Shown here: in pieces, positions 34,160 to 43,346 of the stretch | How positions within the stretch are numbered: the stretch's first letter is position 1 | Layout of the letters: every line of letters begins with the position of its first letter | Source: Oligoflexia bacterium | Lineage (GTDB): Bacteria > Bdellovibrionota > UBA1018 | DNA: 64,000 nucleotides | Assembly: GCA_014378465.1 (NCBI GenBank) | Contig: JACMNQ010000078.1 | Location: 1-64,000 of the forward strand | Direction of reading: 5' to 3' | Notes under the pieces: generated by a model | Databases searched by the model: none | What the model saw: the letters and a program-made list of their open reading frames with translations, nothing else | Told to the model about the DNA's origin: nothing | Program-made: the position numbers and the translations under genes

Positions 34160-34432
34160 ATGGATCCCGTGACTCTCATCACTTTCAAAGACTGTCCAAA
34201 CGCTGCACCTGTTCGCTCAGCACTGCTCCTTGCGGCGATCCCGTTCAATGATGTGGACCAGGATACCCTGGAGGAACACCACGCTTTGAAAAACTACACA
34301 TCTCCTTCAATCCTGTTGGGGGATCAACTGATCCACGGTCAGAAGACTGACCAAGGACAGCCCGGTTGCACTTTCGTCGCCTTCGACGAAAAACATGTGA
34401 TTGAAACGCTTCGCGGAAAGCCGCTTCGCTAG
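34160..34432 (+). CDS. Glutaredoxin-like small protein with a single cysteine in the active motif
   Basis: 90 residues of thioredoxin-like fold. VTLITFKDCPNAAPVRSALL places one Cys where redox proteins have CxxC; the position of the second Cys is occupied by Ala. A second Cys near residue 73 (GQPGCTFVAF) is outside the motif. YTSPSILLGDQLIHGQ is the cis-Pro-like loop. It may be a monothiol redoxin or a binding protein. Single gene, divergent from the phospholipase D-like gene. Confidence 0.65.
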   Translation: MDPVTLITFKDCPNAAPVRSALLLAAIPFNDVDQDTLEEHHALKNYTSPSILLGDQLIHGQKTDQGQPGCTFVAFDEKHVIETLRGKPLR

Positions 34433-34634
34433 CGAAGACGCTTTACAGAGCAATGAGTCCGCTGGAGAAAGGTTCCGCATCGGATTGCCGCGTGTCCGGA
34501 TTTGAAAAACTTTTTTTGAGAGTACCTGTGGCCAGCGTGCACCACGTGCAAACTGCATCCACGATCTCGACCGTTTTGAAGTCGACTCACTTCGGTGCTT
34601 TTATTCCCGGAAAGCTCAGGTAAACTGAGGGGTC

Positions 34635-35297
34635 ATGGTCACCCTGATTGAACTGCTGCTGGCCACGTTGCCCTTCTGGGTGGAATCAACGGGTCTGGCA
34701 TCGCCCCGCAAGCCGGACACTTATCGCGATTTCGCGGCACTCGCAGCGCATGAAAAGGAGGGCGTGGATTTTTCAGTTCAGATCCAGCGGCGAACTTCGC
34801 CTTTCACCGTCTTCGCCATACACGGTGGAAAGATCGAACCCTTCACTTCGGAAATCGCGAAGTCCTGTGCGACTGACAACCTGAACCTCTACCTTTTCGA
34901 AGGGATCAAGCCGCAGGGCAATGGCATGCTTCACCTGACCAGTGAAAGGTTTGACGAACCGCGAGCGCGCAAGCTCGCCCGGGAAAGCTCGCAATGCGTT
35001 TCCATCCACGGCTTCGCCGAACAGGATCATGAGATCGCCTGCGCCGGCGGTGGAAATTCTGAACTTCAGGCGCGCTTCATCCAACTGGCTGAACGCGCTC
35101 ACCTGAAGAGTCCGGGCATCGAAATCCGCTTCTGCCCGAAACTCCCAGGCACTTCGGCCGACAATATCGTCAATCGTTGCAGGCAGCCTGGACTTCAGTT
35201 GGAGCTGTCGGCCGCTCTGCGCGTGCATCTGAAGAAGGATCCGGAATTGCTCAGAGCGTTCTCGAGAGTGGTTCGTCTCACTCTTGCTGGACCCTGA
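34635..35297 (+). CDS. Poly-gamma-glutamate hydrolase family protein
   Basis: 220 residues. After a signal-like N-terminus (IELLLATLPFWVESTGLA) comes TYRDFAALAAHEKEGVDF, TVFAIHGGKIEPFTSEIAKS and the metal ligand region VSIHGFAEQD, and a C-terminal LQLELSAALR; this matches the PF05908 group that includes the PghP phage enzymes which cut gamma-linked poly-glutamate capsules. GAGGGG precedes the ATG. Exported, so it could remove poly-glutamate from other cells or from self. The lipoprotein gene begins 38 bases after its stop. Confidence 0.85.
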   Translation: MVTLIELLLATLPFWVESTGLASPRKPDTYRDFAALAAHEKEGVDFSVQIQRRTSPFTVFAIHGGKIEPFTSEIAKSCATDNLNLYLFEGIKPQGNGMLHLTSERFDEPRARKLARESSQCVSIHGFAEQDHEIACAGGGNSELQARFIQLAERAHLKSPGIEIRFCPKLPGTSADNIVNRCRQPGLQLELSAALRVHLKKDPELLRAFSRVVRLTLAGP

Positions 35298-35334
35298 ACT
35301 GAAATTGGCTCTCATTCTGCATCTTGAGCGGGAG

Positions 35335-35904
35335 ATGAAGATCTTTCAGCTCTGTCTTCTCACTCTTTCGGGAATGCTGACCGGTTGCTCCACTCTGGAT
35401 GTTCACAGTGATCACGACCCGTCCGCTGACTTTTCGAAATACCGAACTTACTCATGGGCACCCACTCCTGCCGGACAGGAACCTTCAGACAGTTCGGGGG
35501 TTCCAAGCGGCCTCGTCGAAAAACGCATCCGGGGCGCGGCTGATTCGCTGCTGCCTGCGAAGGGGTTGACTCCGGCCGCCGCCGGTCAGGAAGGGGACGT
35601 GGTTCTTCACGACCGGATCACCCAGAAGGAAAAAGTTCAGTCGTCGAACGTGGGTGTGGGGGTTGGCCTGGGTTTCGGATACGGCCCGTGGTCAGGCTTC
35701 GGGGCTGGTTATCCCGGAGGCAGCACGTATCAATACACCCAGGGTACGGTGGTGCTGGATTTCGTCGAGGCAAAATCAAAGACTCTGGTCTGGAGAGGCA
35801 GTGCGACGGACGCCGCAAGCTCTCCCGAAGACAGTCCCGGGAAGATCAGGGAAGCCGTGACGAAGATCCTCGAAAAATATCCGCCTTCGCTTTCCAGAAA
35901 ATGA
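35335..35904 (+). CDS. DUF4136-type lipoprotein
   Basis: 189 residues from the ATG at 35335. The lipobox LSGMLTGCS at residue ~20 marks lipidation. The start of the mature part (HDPSADFSKYRTYSWAP) is the DUF4136 signature, followed by the glycine-rich GVGVGLGFGYGPWSGFGAGY and the final domain VVLDFVEAKSKTLVWRGSATDA. Function unknown; the family is associated with the outer membrane. Co-transcription with the poly-gamma-glutamate hydrolase gene is likely. Confidence 0.82.
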   Translation: MKIFQLCLLTLSGMLTGCSTLDVHSDHDPSADFSKYRTYSWAPTPAGQEPSDSSGVPSGLVEKRIRGAADSLLPAKGLTPAAAGQEGDVVLHDRITQKEKVQSSNVGVGVGLGFGYGPWSGFGAGYPGGSTYQYTQGTVVLDFVEAKSKTLVWRGSATDAASSPEDSPGKIREAVTKILEKYPPSLSRK

Positions 35905-35916
35905 CTGCTTTTAAAT

Positions 35917-35949
35917 GAAAAAGGCCGGCACCGCGTGAGCGGTACCGGC
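35917..35949 (-). terminator. Intrinsic terminator of the outer-membrane protein gene at 35975
   Basis: On the minus strand a ten-base stem GCCGGTACCG / CGGTGCCGGC (one wobble) is followed by CTTTTTC. It lies 26 bases after the stop at 35975. On the plus strand it follows the lipoprotein gene by 19 bases and could act weakly there. Confidence 0.8.
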
Positions 35950-35974
35950 TTGTCAGAATCAAATCAGCCACTCA

Positions 35975-36820
35975 TCAAAGCGCTTTTGCAGCGACGATCA
36001 GGCCGATTGAGGAAGAACGCAAGCTGGCGTGTTCCGGGAAGATGTTGATATAAGGATTGATGCTGATTTTTGGAGTGATGTCCCAGTTGATGCCCGGCTC
36101 AACGTCGACTGGATCGTTGGTCATGGACAGGAAACCGGCGGGTCCGTGTTTGTGAGTCAGCTGAACCAGATCGATCCACATCGTGGCAGAAACGGTTTCA
36201 GTGAGCTTGTAGTTGGCGTAAGGAGCTTCAACAAGCGAATAGATCGGATTGGATCCGGCACCACGGCTGTCGTAGACGAATGCCTTCACGAAAGAGTAAG
36301 AACCGACGGTCAGACGGCCGATATCGTACGTGATGTTCTGATTGGGTCTGAACGCGGCGACCAGGCCCTTTGCCTTGGAAGCATCGGTGACTCCCGCATA
36401 GGAGCGAAGATCGGCATACACATTGAAATTCCCGTTGTGGTAGGCTTTGCTGTTGGAAATCTTCAGGTAAGGATCCTTCAGCTGAAGGCCGGTGCCACGA
36501 GTTGGCATCTCATTGAAGTTGAACGCTGCTCCGACGAGAACGTCCGGAGTGACTTTGTAACCGGCAGTAATCGTGTTTTCGATCCTCTGAAGTCCGTCAT
36601 CTTCAGGAGTGTTGCCAGGAGTGTTGGCGTTCATGTCACTCAGGCTTGGACCAAAGTAAGCGCCGTAGTAGCTCAAAGTAAGTTTATCGATCAAACGAGG
36701 CTGAACCGAAGGAGCAGTCGCCGTCGAAGTGGTCGTCGTGTCTGCATGAGCTGCAGTGACACCCGACATCGCCAACACCGCCACCCATGCAAGACTTCCA
36801 ACTTTAAAATTTCTTTCCAT
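35975..36820 (-). CDS. Putative outer-membrane beta-barrel protein
   Basis: 281 residues; a signal peptide (VAVLAMSGVTAAHA) followed by a Thr-rich spacer. The remainder shows alternating aromatic strand pattern (LTLSYYGAYFGPSL, ENTITAGYKVTPDVLVGAAF, KISINPYINIFPE), typical of a barrel of 8-12 strands, but without the usual final aromatic residue (it ends AAKAL). GAAGG is upstream. No substrate assigned. Confidence 0.65.
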   Translation of the reverse strand: MERNFKVGSLAWVAVLAMSGVTAAHADTTTTSTATAPSVQPRLIDKLTLSYYGAYFGPSLSDMNANTPGNTPEDDGLQRIENTITAGYKVTPDVLVGAAFNFNEMPTRGTGLQLKDPYLKISNSKAYHNGNFNVYADLRSYAGVTDASKAKGLVAAFRPNQNITYDIGRLTVGSYSFVKAFVYDSRGAGSNPIYSLVEAPYANYKLTETVSATMWIDLVQLTHKHGPAGFLSMTNDPVDVEPGINWDITPKISINPYINIFPEHASLRSSSIGLIVAAKAL

Positions 36821-37149
36821 AAGAAAAACCTTCGAATTAGGACTTCCCTGTACGATTGCCGGGAGGTTTCCTTCCGCCCGAATAAATCTGAACTCAGTGG
36901 TCCAGCAAAGTCATGTCCAGTGACTGGACATTAAGTGCGCACCCTGCGCGTCACCTATTTAGCAAAATGCCAGCCGCTCGGCAAGTACTTGATAGAAGTA
37001 TTCATCTATTTAACTAACTTACCGAAACTACGAGTTAAATCAGGTCAAAGAAAGGTCTGTGAAGCTTCGGATTTAACAACTGTGAAACGGGCGAACTCAC
37101 ACCGGGGACAAAGTGGGACTGATTTTTTGTCACCATTTTCCGTTGGGGC
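36821..37149. other. Intergenic region with promoter and palindrome
   Basis: A 329-base stretch between the outer-membrane protein gene and the peptidase gene, notably lower in GC than its neighbours. Besides the 19-base palindrome at 36913-36931 I see no gene; the short plus-strand frames have no ribosome site. Confidence 0.5.
36913..36931. promoter_or_regulatory. Perfect 19-base palindrome upstream of the outer-membrane protein gene
   Basis: ATGTCCAGT-G-ACTGGACAT, nine-base arms around one central G, located 93 bases upstream of the ATG at 36820. A symmetric site of this length without T-tract is more like a dimeric regulator operator than a terminator. Confidence 0.55.
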
Positions 37150-39012
37150 TCAGTAGCGGGCTTCTATCCATTTTTCGAAGTCCCGGGACATCTGAGCAAA
37201 CGATTGAGTGTTTTCGCAGATCAACTCACTCCCATGCACCACCCGGATGTGCGCATCGAGATCGACGGTATCCAGAGTTCCCACCAGAGGACGCTTGAGC
37301 GCTTCGTGAATGGAGCGTTGAGCATTTTCCCAGACTTCACCGGGTGAGGCGTTGCAGCTCACGGCAAGCGCGTCTCCGTTCAGAAATTGCCCCGTCAGAC
37401 GCTGCACACTTTCACCATGAGAGATCCGATTGCCGGGAGACCAGTAGCTTTCCGCCAGCTCTTCTCCGATTTTTTCATTGTTGGTGAGGTAACCGTACTT
37501 TTTGAGAAAATGAGAGCGTGTCTGATAGACAGCCATGTTGGCCAGGAGGTACCCCTGATAGGAACAGGCTCCATCATTTGAGAGAAGATGAGGAATGGCC
37601 ATCAATGGACGAGCGATGCCTTCCGGCAGATTGAACACTTCTCTCTCGCAATCACGCGCGAGACGGGTCACTTGCTCCAGCGTCAGTTCTGAGTCGGAGC
37701 ATCGATAAAGGCGCTGTTCGAAATTCGCGACCACCAGAATGCTTCTCTCGCGGTAAGCACGCAGGGGCTGGCCCTGAGTGATGCCCTTCCTAAGCAGCTC
37801 ATCCGGAATCACAGCCCCGTCGCGATCCTTCGCATAGAGCTTTCGCCAGTCGGCGTCCGAGATGAGTGAATCACAGAACATGGACTGGGTCTCGGCGAAG
37901 GCCATCGAAGTCGGAGGAAACTCCTGCGAAAAACAAGGGGCACTCTGCAGGATATTCGAGAAGTGGGCCGCATGCCCTCCTTCGTGAAACAGAGTCAGGA
38001 GCCCGGTCAATCCGCTCCCGACCTGTGAAGGTGTCGCATTGCTGGTGAAATTGATCCGTGCCGGCACCCATTTGCCTTCATCAAAATAACAGGGCTGAGG
38101 ACCATGCATGAAACCGTTTTCGTACTTCCCCGCACGATCCAGAAGATCGAGCGTCAGGGATGCCTGGCGGTAGCGGATTCCCAACCGGGAAAAACTCAGA
38201 CCCCACCGTGCGATGGACTGGGAAAACGGAAAGTGAGGATTGAGCTCAGCCTGCACGTCGCCCATGACCGAATAGAGCATCTGGTGAGGCTTGAGCGCCT
38301 CGCTCCCTTTTTCCCGGACGATTCTCTCAAACTCACTGAAGCACTTTTCGCGGGTCGATTTTTCAAAAGGCAGAAAGATCGCGTCCAACTGAGACTCGTT
38401 CAACTTTTCATTCTTCATGAGCTTGTACGCGAAGAAGTTGGGAAATCCCAGCATTCTGGCAAAGCGATTGCGCTCTCGGACGAGATCCAGGAAACCGTTC
38501 GCCATCACCCATTGTTCGAGCTGGAGGAGGGCGTCGTGTGAAGTTTTGCGAATCACTTCATCCGGTGAAGTCGAGACATTCACGGACAGGACGTTGGTGG
38601 AGCCCTCGTGAGTTTTACCTGCCTGATCCTTGAACTGAAATTTCAGCTGAGCGCGCTTGCGAAAAAGCGCACTCTCCATTTCGATGAGAGTCTGTTGCAT
38701 CACTCTCGCTTCTTCGTTCTCGATCGCATTGGCTTCGAAGAAGCTGACCCAACCCTCAAGCGCCTCGCGTTCAGCCGGAGTTGCGCTTTCGGGACAGGAA
38801 GCGAGGGCCGCGCGTGCCCCTTTCAGGCGCTCGGGCGCACTGATGAATTCTTTCAGTGCCGACTCGGCCTGATCAAAAGCTTCGGGCTTCTTTTCGATCC
38901 CCATGTAAGTCGTCCAGAACAGATCTTCCTTGGCCACGTGAAGAGCCAGGTAATCCTGATTCAACTTCCTTGCGGTATTCCTGTGGGTGGAAGTCGGGGT
39001 GCTCTGGGCCAT
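37150..39012 (-). CDS. M3-family oligoendopeptidase (PepF-like)
   Basis: 620 residues from the ATG at 39012, with GAGGAAA seven bases upstream; an earlier ATG at 39030 lacks a ribosome site. The zinc motif is LFHEGGHAAHF (His343, Glu344, His347), followed by FAETQSMF with the third ligand Glu; these are M3 features. The N-terminal ~150 residues form the helical segment seen in oligoendopeptidase F. It cleaves short peptides in the cytoplasm. No signal peptide. A run of nine G on the plus strand (39121-39129) lies about 110 bases upstream of the start. Confidence 0.85.
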   Translation of the reverse strand: MAQSTPTSTHRNTARKLNQDYLALHVAKEDLFWTTYMGIEKKPEAFDQAESALKEFISAPERLKGARAALASCPESATPAEREALEGWVSFFEANAIENEEARVMQQTLIEMESALFRKRAQLKFQFKDQAGKTHEGSTNVLSVNVSTSPDEVIRKTSHDALLQLEQWVMANGFLDLVRERNRFARMLGFPNFFAYKLMKNEKLNESQLDAIFLPFEKSTREKCFSEFERIVREKGSEALKPHQMLYSVMGDVQAELNPHFPFSQSIARWGLSFSRLGIRYRQASLTLDLLDRAGKYENGFMHGPQPCYFDEGKWVPARINFTSNATPSQVGSGLTGLLTLFHEGGHAAHFSNILQSAPCFSQEFPPTSMAFAETQSMFCDSLISDADWRKLYAKDRDGAVIPDELLRKGITQGQPLRAYRERSILVVANFEQRLYRCSDSELTLEQVTRLARDCEREVFNLPEGIARPLMAIPHLLSNDGACSYQGYLLANMAVYQTRSHFLKKYGYLTNNEKIGEELAESYWSPGNRISHGESVQRLTGQFLNGDALAVSCNASPGEVWENAQRSIHEALKRPLVGTLDTVDLDAHIRVVHGSELICENTQSFAQMSRDFEKWIEARY

Positions 39013-39190
39013 GGGTGTTTCCTCGTTCATGAATGATGGAAGCGGATGCAGCGCGGCCGATCAAATTCACTCCATTCAATCGTTTTCACGAAGCAAACAC
39101 AAGTCAAAGTGCATCGGACCGGGGGGGGGCATTCAGATCCGGTTCTGAAACCGGCCAGTCCGATTCCAGAACCTTGAGATCATCAATGGC

Positions 39191-39493
39191 TCAGTGGGTC
39201 GCGTTGGCGTCTGGAGCGGGAGCTGCCGCATTCGACGGAGACCCCTTTGCCTGTTTCGCAGCTTCTTTTTCGGCTTTGTGGCGACGGTGATGGCCGACGA
39301 CTGCTCCCACGGCGGCTCCTGCGACCGGATGACCGACGGCTGCGCCACCGAGTCCACCGACGGCGGCGCCTTTCATGGTCCCACCCTTATGGGTATTGGC
39401 GGGTTCCGGCTGTTTTGCCGCTTCTTCAGCGAAGGAAACGGAGGCGACCAGGAGACTTGTGACACAGAGTGCGGACAGAATGGAGTTTTTCAT
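39191..39493 (-). CDS. Exported glycine-zipper protein
   Basis: 100 residues: a signal peptide (LCVTSLLVASVSFA), a hydrophilic linker, and a glycine-zipper membrane segment GGTMKGAAVGGLGGAAV followed by GAAVGAVVGHHRRHK, then an Ala/Pro-rich tail. The pattern is typical of small outer-membrane-associated proteins of the glycine zipper 2TM class. No ribosome site. Confidence 0.65.
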   Translation of the reverse strand: MKNSILSALCVTSLLVASVSFAEEAAKQPEPANTHKGGTMKGAAVGGLGGAAVGHPVAGAAVGAVVGHHRRHKAEKEAAKQAKGSPSNAAAPAPDANATH

Positions 39494-39513
39494 ACAGGAC
39501 GGGCTAGCAGAAT

Positions 39514-40605
39514 TCAGGCCGACGAACCTGAAAACTCCATGACCACGGTCGTGTGTTGCGCCGTCATGTCCAGGTAGAGTTGCCCCTGATGACTTTCCAT
39601 GATGCCTTTTGAAATGCTCAGTCCCAGGCCCGTTCCCTTGCCCACTTCCTTGGTCGTGAAGAAAGGCTGCATCATGTTTGACGCGACCAATGGAGAGATC
39701 CCCTCACCACTGTCGATCACGCGGATCTGCAGCTTTCCTTCGAATTCAAGCGCTTCAATCCGGATCCAGCGAGTTTCGAGTTTCTGAACTGCGTCGAAAG
39801 CGTTGCTCAGAAGATTCAACAGCACCTGAGAAATCTGAGCGGGCCGACACTTCGCGGTCAGTTCTCCCTGAACCTGCACCTGAAGCGTAGTGAAGCTGGC
39901 CTTGATCCTCTCGCCGCAGAATGCCAGGGTTTCCTCGATGATCTGCGAAATCTGCGTCTCCTCCATTGGATCATTTTCTGAGTTTCGCGAAAAAGTCCGA
40001 AGTCCTTTGATGATCTTGGCGATTCTTCCAGCGGTACTTTCAATCTTGCTCAGCTCGTCTTTAAATCCATCCTTGTCGATGGATGACGAATCCAGCTGCA
40101 TCTTCAGAAGGCTCGCCTTCCCGAAAATGATCGCCAACGGATTGTTGATTTCATGTGCGATACCGCTCGCCATTTCGCCCAATGAAGACATCTTGGACGA
40201 CTGCACAAGGACCTTCTGAGCTTCGCGGCTCTCGGTGATGTCAGTCGTGGTGCCGATGATGCGACTGGCATGGCCTGAAGCGTTACGAATCAGTCGGAGT
40301 CGGGCACGAACCCAGATGAACCGATCATCCTTGCGCTGCATCCGGTAGGTCACTTCAGCGGAGCCTTCCCTGAGACAGGTTTCATTCGCCTGGATGGCGA
40401 TCGATTGATCTTCCGGGATCACGATCGAAGACCAGAAAGCCGGATCCTCGTGATAATTTTCAAGAGGATACCCCAGAAGTCGTTCCGTGATTTCCCGGTT
40501 GGAATAGATCAGCTTGAAGTCCGGAAGCGAAAGGATCCAGACGGAATCAAAGCCGTTTTCAATCGCTTCCTGAAATATGTTTTCTCCCGTAGCCGGATCG
40601 TTCAT
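39514..40605 (-). CDS. Cytoplasmic PAS-domain sensor histidine kinase (orphan)
   Basis: 363 residues without membrane segments. Residues about 15-130 form a PAS domain with a PAC end ([25 protein letters not shown]), then the dimerisation motif [16 protein letters not shown] with the phosphoacceptor His, N-box [13 protein letters not shown], and G-box [17 protein letters not shown]. It resembles NtrB/ResE-type kinases of the type HisKA EINNP class. No response regulator is adjacent. The signal is possibly a small ligand bound by the PAS domain; no cofactor residue is obvious. Confidence 0.88.
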   Translation of the reverse strand: MNDPATGENIFQEAIENGFDSVWILSLPDFKLIYSNREITERLLGYPLENYHEDPAFWSSIVIPEDQSIAIQANETCLREGSAEVTYRMQRKDDRFIWVRARLRLIRNASGHASRIIGTTTDITESREAQKVLVQSSKMSSLGEMASGIAHEINNPLAIIFGKASLLKMQLDSSSIDKDGFKDELSKIESTAGRIAKIIKGLRTFSRNSENDPMEETQISQIIEETLAFCGERIKASFTTLQVQVQGELTAKCRPAQISQVLLNLLSNAFDAVQKLETRWIRIEALEFEGKLQIRVIDSGEGISPLVASNMMQPFFTTKEVGKGTGLGLSISKGIMESHQGQLYLDMTAQHTTVVMEFSGSSA

Positions 40606-40800
40606 GAAATGCGTCGCCTCTTTGCACCATTATCCGATGCCTCAAACCTGAAGTCCAATTGAGAACAGGTGGCACCGCTCGATTTGGCGTCGGTAGAAAT
40701 TGCCGGGCAGACGTTTCCGAGTCATGCGGCGGCAGATCTGAAGTTGAGCTTGGGGACGGACCTCCGGACGGGTACGATGGAGTACTGAACCGGAGAATCC

Positions 40801-42087
40801 ATGAGCCCCAGGTTTGCAATGATGAAATCGTTCTTTGAAATCAGGTCTTTCTCCCTCTGGATGATTGCGGCACTGATCCTGTCGACCTGTGCGCTGGCAG
40901 GCGAGAGCGAATCGGATCTGACCCGAAATGTTCCTCTGAGTGAAGTTCTGCAGATCAATGAAGACGTGGCTTCCCTGTTGGGGAGGCCCGAAGCATGCAC
41001 TGTGCGACCCACAGGCGGCGGCCGGGACGTTTCGAGATCCGTGACAGGTGGTCTATGCAGGTCCAGAGCCAACTACATGCAGACCTGGCATCATGACACG
41101 ATGGCGACGTCCATTGCCCCGTTGACCACGGAACTGCAGAGCTGCGTTTCGAAAGCGCTCCAGAATCCTCACCACGCGACCGAGCCCAGGATGTACGGTG
41201 AATGCGCAGGCAAGAAGGGCACTCCGGTTCGCGGAGTGGGCTACGCCTGCCCATCCTCCGAGCTCGTGAGCTACATGGCCGAAACGCTCCGAGTGGCAAC
41301 GACTTGCCTGGGGCTCGATCCCAAGGAACTGCTTCCCACCTTCGCGCGCGAATCGCGCATGCATCCCAATGTCGTATCCCCCGCCGGTGCCTGGGGGGCA
41401 GGCCAGCTGATGAATGACACCATCACCAACATGAACGTGAAGCTTGCGGCTCGAGATAAAACACCCGAGTCATTTCCCCTTCAGCTGAGGGGCGACCCCG
41501 AATGCGGGGCAGTCCGGCAGATGATTGAGAATCCGGAAGCTCGACTCAACCACGGAAGGACGCAGGGTTCGGGATCGGTCTGCGAAAGGATTCAGGGCCC
41601 TGACGGTCCGCTGAAAAATCTGGTTTACGCTTCACTCGTCTACCTCGGCAACAAGTCCGCGGCGGCAGCCGTCATCTACCGATGGAAAAATCTGACTCCC
41701 GCACTGCCTGCCACTCCCCCACTGCTTGCCACTCTGGCATTGCCTTGGGTCACGATCGCAGAACCACAGGCCGAAGAAAAAGCCCTGGCCGACCGAATGG
41801 CTGGAGACGTCGCACTTTACATGTATAACGGTGGATCAGACTCCCGACTGAACCTTCTGAAAAAATTCGTGAGCAGTCAGGATCCAAAAATGAAATTGGA
41901 GACGTTTCGGCGCGAGTTTCAGGCGAGCATCGGCAAAGCCTATGGACTCAAGGAAAATTACCATTACCTCGAAGCGACGCGAATCACGGCATCCCAGCTG
42001 GGCCCCAACTGCGGACAACCCGGCTTTGGCATCGACGTGCAAGCTTACAAAAAAGCTCACCCCCGTACGCACGTTCAAGAGCTGTAA
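40801..42087 (+). CDS. Exported lytic transglycosylase-like protein
   Basis: 428 residues. CGGAG lies eight bases before the ATG and a signal peptide ends near TCALAGES. The SLT-type catalytic segment is LPTFARESRMHPNVVSPAGAWGAGQLM with the catalytic Glu in RES and GAWGAGQL, similar to the family motif ES-x-x-GAxGLMQ. Six or more cysteines suggest a periplasmic location. Such enzymes cut murein between MurNAc and GlcNAc. The N-terminal ~170 residues before the SLT motif are not recognised. Confidence 0.72.
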   Translation: MSPRFAMMKSFFEIRSFSLWMIAALILSTCALAGESESDLTRNVPLSEVLQINEDVASLLGRPEACTVRPTGGGRDVSRSVTGGLCRSRANYMQTWHHDTMATSIAPLTTELQSCVSKALQNPHHATEPRMYGECAGKKGTPVRGVGYACPSSELVSYMAETLRVATTCLGLDPKELLPTFARESRMHPNVVSPAGAWGAGQLMNDTITNMNVKLAARDKTPESFPLQLRGDPECGAVRQMIENPEARLNHGRTQGSGSVCERIQGPDGPLKNLVYASLVYLGNKSAAAAVIYRWKNLTPALPATPPLLATLALPWVTIAEPQAEEKALADRMAGDVALYMYNGGSDSRLNLLKKFVSSQDPKMKLETFRREFQASIGKAYGLKENYHYLEATRITASQLGPNCGQPGFGIDVQAYKKAHPRTHVQEL

Positions 42088-42093
42088 GCCGTC

Positions 42094-42654
42094 TTACTTT
42101 CCTTTGACTTCTTCGCGAGCTGCCGCTTTTTCAGCCATGCGGTCCGGTGGGTATTTGTTCTGAATATTTTTGATCCGACTCAGGCACTCTTCAGCGGTGA
42201 TCAGACTTTTCTTTTGAAGCGCGACACAGGACAGGAGTTCCGCGGAAAATTCTTCACTCAGCTTCACTTCGCGCACACCAAGAATGGTGCGATCCTTGGC
42301 TTCGACCAGCACTGCCGTCAGTGTGAGTTGCGGGCCAGAACCATTGGTCGAGTCAGCGGGCCAGAGCTCCTGTGGAAAAGTGGCGATCGAATAAGGTGCA
42401 TCTGACCAGTCAATGACTCCGGGGATGTCCAGAACCACGAAGACGATCTCGTCAGAAGTGAACAGGGCGAGCTGAAACGTGCTTTCCTGAAAGCTCGTCA
42501 CTTCGCCCTCGGAAAGTTCGCCGAGCTGAAGCACCAGATTCAAGCGGTCGTGGGTGTATTCCAGAATGGGGCCTTCTCCTTCGGGAAGAAATTCGCCTTC
42601 ATAGATTTCACCGATCTTGAGACTTTTCGACTTCGAAGCTGGGCTGGGACTCAT
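42094..42654 (-). CDS. Hypothetical protein
   Basis: 186 residues, acidic, cytoplasmic in appearance, with a beta-rich N-terminal half (IYEGEFLPEGEGPILEY) and a helical C-terminal half including CLSRIKNIQNKYPP. AGGAG lies eight bases before the ATG. No family recognised; the last six bases separate it from the convergent transglycosylase gene. Confidence 0.7.
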   Translation of the reverse strand: MSPSPASKSKSLKIGEIYEGEFLPEGEGPILEYTHDRLNLVLQLGELSEGEVTSFQESTFQLALFTSDEIVFVVLDIPGVIDWSDAPYSIATFPQELWPADSTNGSGPQLTLTAVLVEAKDRTILGVREVKLSEEFSAELLSCVALQKKSLITAEECLSRIKNIQNKYPPDRMAEKAAAREEVKGK

Positions 42655-42939
42655 GAGTGGACTCCTGTGGGATCTGAATTCAGAATCGCCCCTTTAAAAC
42701 ATAGATCGTAAAGCAATCCTCACAAAAATTTCGGTTTCCATCCAGAATTCCGCAGGAATCCCCTTCAGCGGGCGATCCCAGCGGCCGGCTCGGCATTCAC
42801 CCCTTTTGTTCAAAAACCAAAACCATGACAATGCATCGCGTAAAATTTGATTGCGGCCATTTTCTGACTCGAACCCAGACGAAGACCAGGCGCTCAAGCC
42901 TTGCTTGAATCACGAGGCTTCAGATGATTCACTCCAAGG

Positions 42940-43222
42940 GTGCTTGCCCCTTCCAACCCTCTGAAAATTCTTATTCTCGGCGGCAACCGGTTTTTCAGCA
43001 GGCACTTGGATGAAATCCTCCTCGGCGAGGGTCACGAGATCACTCTCCTGAACCGCGGAACTCTCGACGACGGATTGGGAGAGCGGATCCAGCGCCTGGA
43101 AGCGGACCGAAAAGTCCGAACAGCACTCGAAGCCGCCGTCCAGGGCAGGACATGGGATCTGGTCTTGTGATCAGATCTGTTACACCGCTGAGGAAGCACG
43201 GGGCTTGCTCCGCTACGCGTGA
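42940..43222 (+). pseudogene. Truncated, frameshifted NAD-dependent epimerase remnant
   Basis: Starting at a GTG (42940), the first 76 codons read LKILILGGNRFFSRHLDEIL and further to GRTWDLVL, a Rossmann-fold N-terminus of a sugar-nucleotide epimerase, then a stop at 43168-43170. Shifting frame by one base at 43169 continues the family pattern as DQICYTAEEARGLLRYA before a second stop at 43220-43222. The remaining ~200 residues of the enzyme are missing; after the break come a hairpin, a terminator and tRNA-Glu. The gene is therefore dead: one frameshift plus a deleted 3-prime end. Confidence 0.8.
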
Positions 43223-43245
43223 CAGAATGCCTTCCTGGCATTCTG
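43223..43245. repeat. Nine-base inverted repeat after the epimerase remnant
   Basis: CAGAATGCC (43223-43231) and GGCATTCTG (43237-43245) with a five-base TTCCT loop; it begins at the base after the remnant's stop codon. No T-tract on either strand; possibly a scar or a leftover of a terminator. Confidence 0.45.
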
Positions 43246-43295
43246 TGTGACCCCCGGGACCTATCGAGTTCGGAGCCTCGTGAATATCAGTCTGA

Positions 43296-43342
43296 AGAAA
43301 CTAAAAAAGGCCAACCCGAAGGCTGACCTTTTTTAGTTTCTT
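43296..43342. terminator. Bidirectional intrinsic terminator between epimerase remnant and tRNA-Glu
   Basis: An AT-flanked long hairpin: the arm AAGAAACTAAAAAAGGCCAA (from 43296) pairs with the complementary arm ending at 43342, with a GC-rich core and runs of six A/T on both sides that give T-tracts in either orientation. It ends the tRNA-Glu transcript on the minus strand. Confidence 0.85.
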
Positions 43343-43346
43343 GAAA

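Noticed and set aside
34424-34437. Fourteen-base palindrome CTTCGCTAGCGAAG at the glutaredoxin-like gene's stop
   Set aside because: It lies within the last codons and just past the stop without a T-tract; a chance or a weak end-hairpin, too short to support as a terminator.
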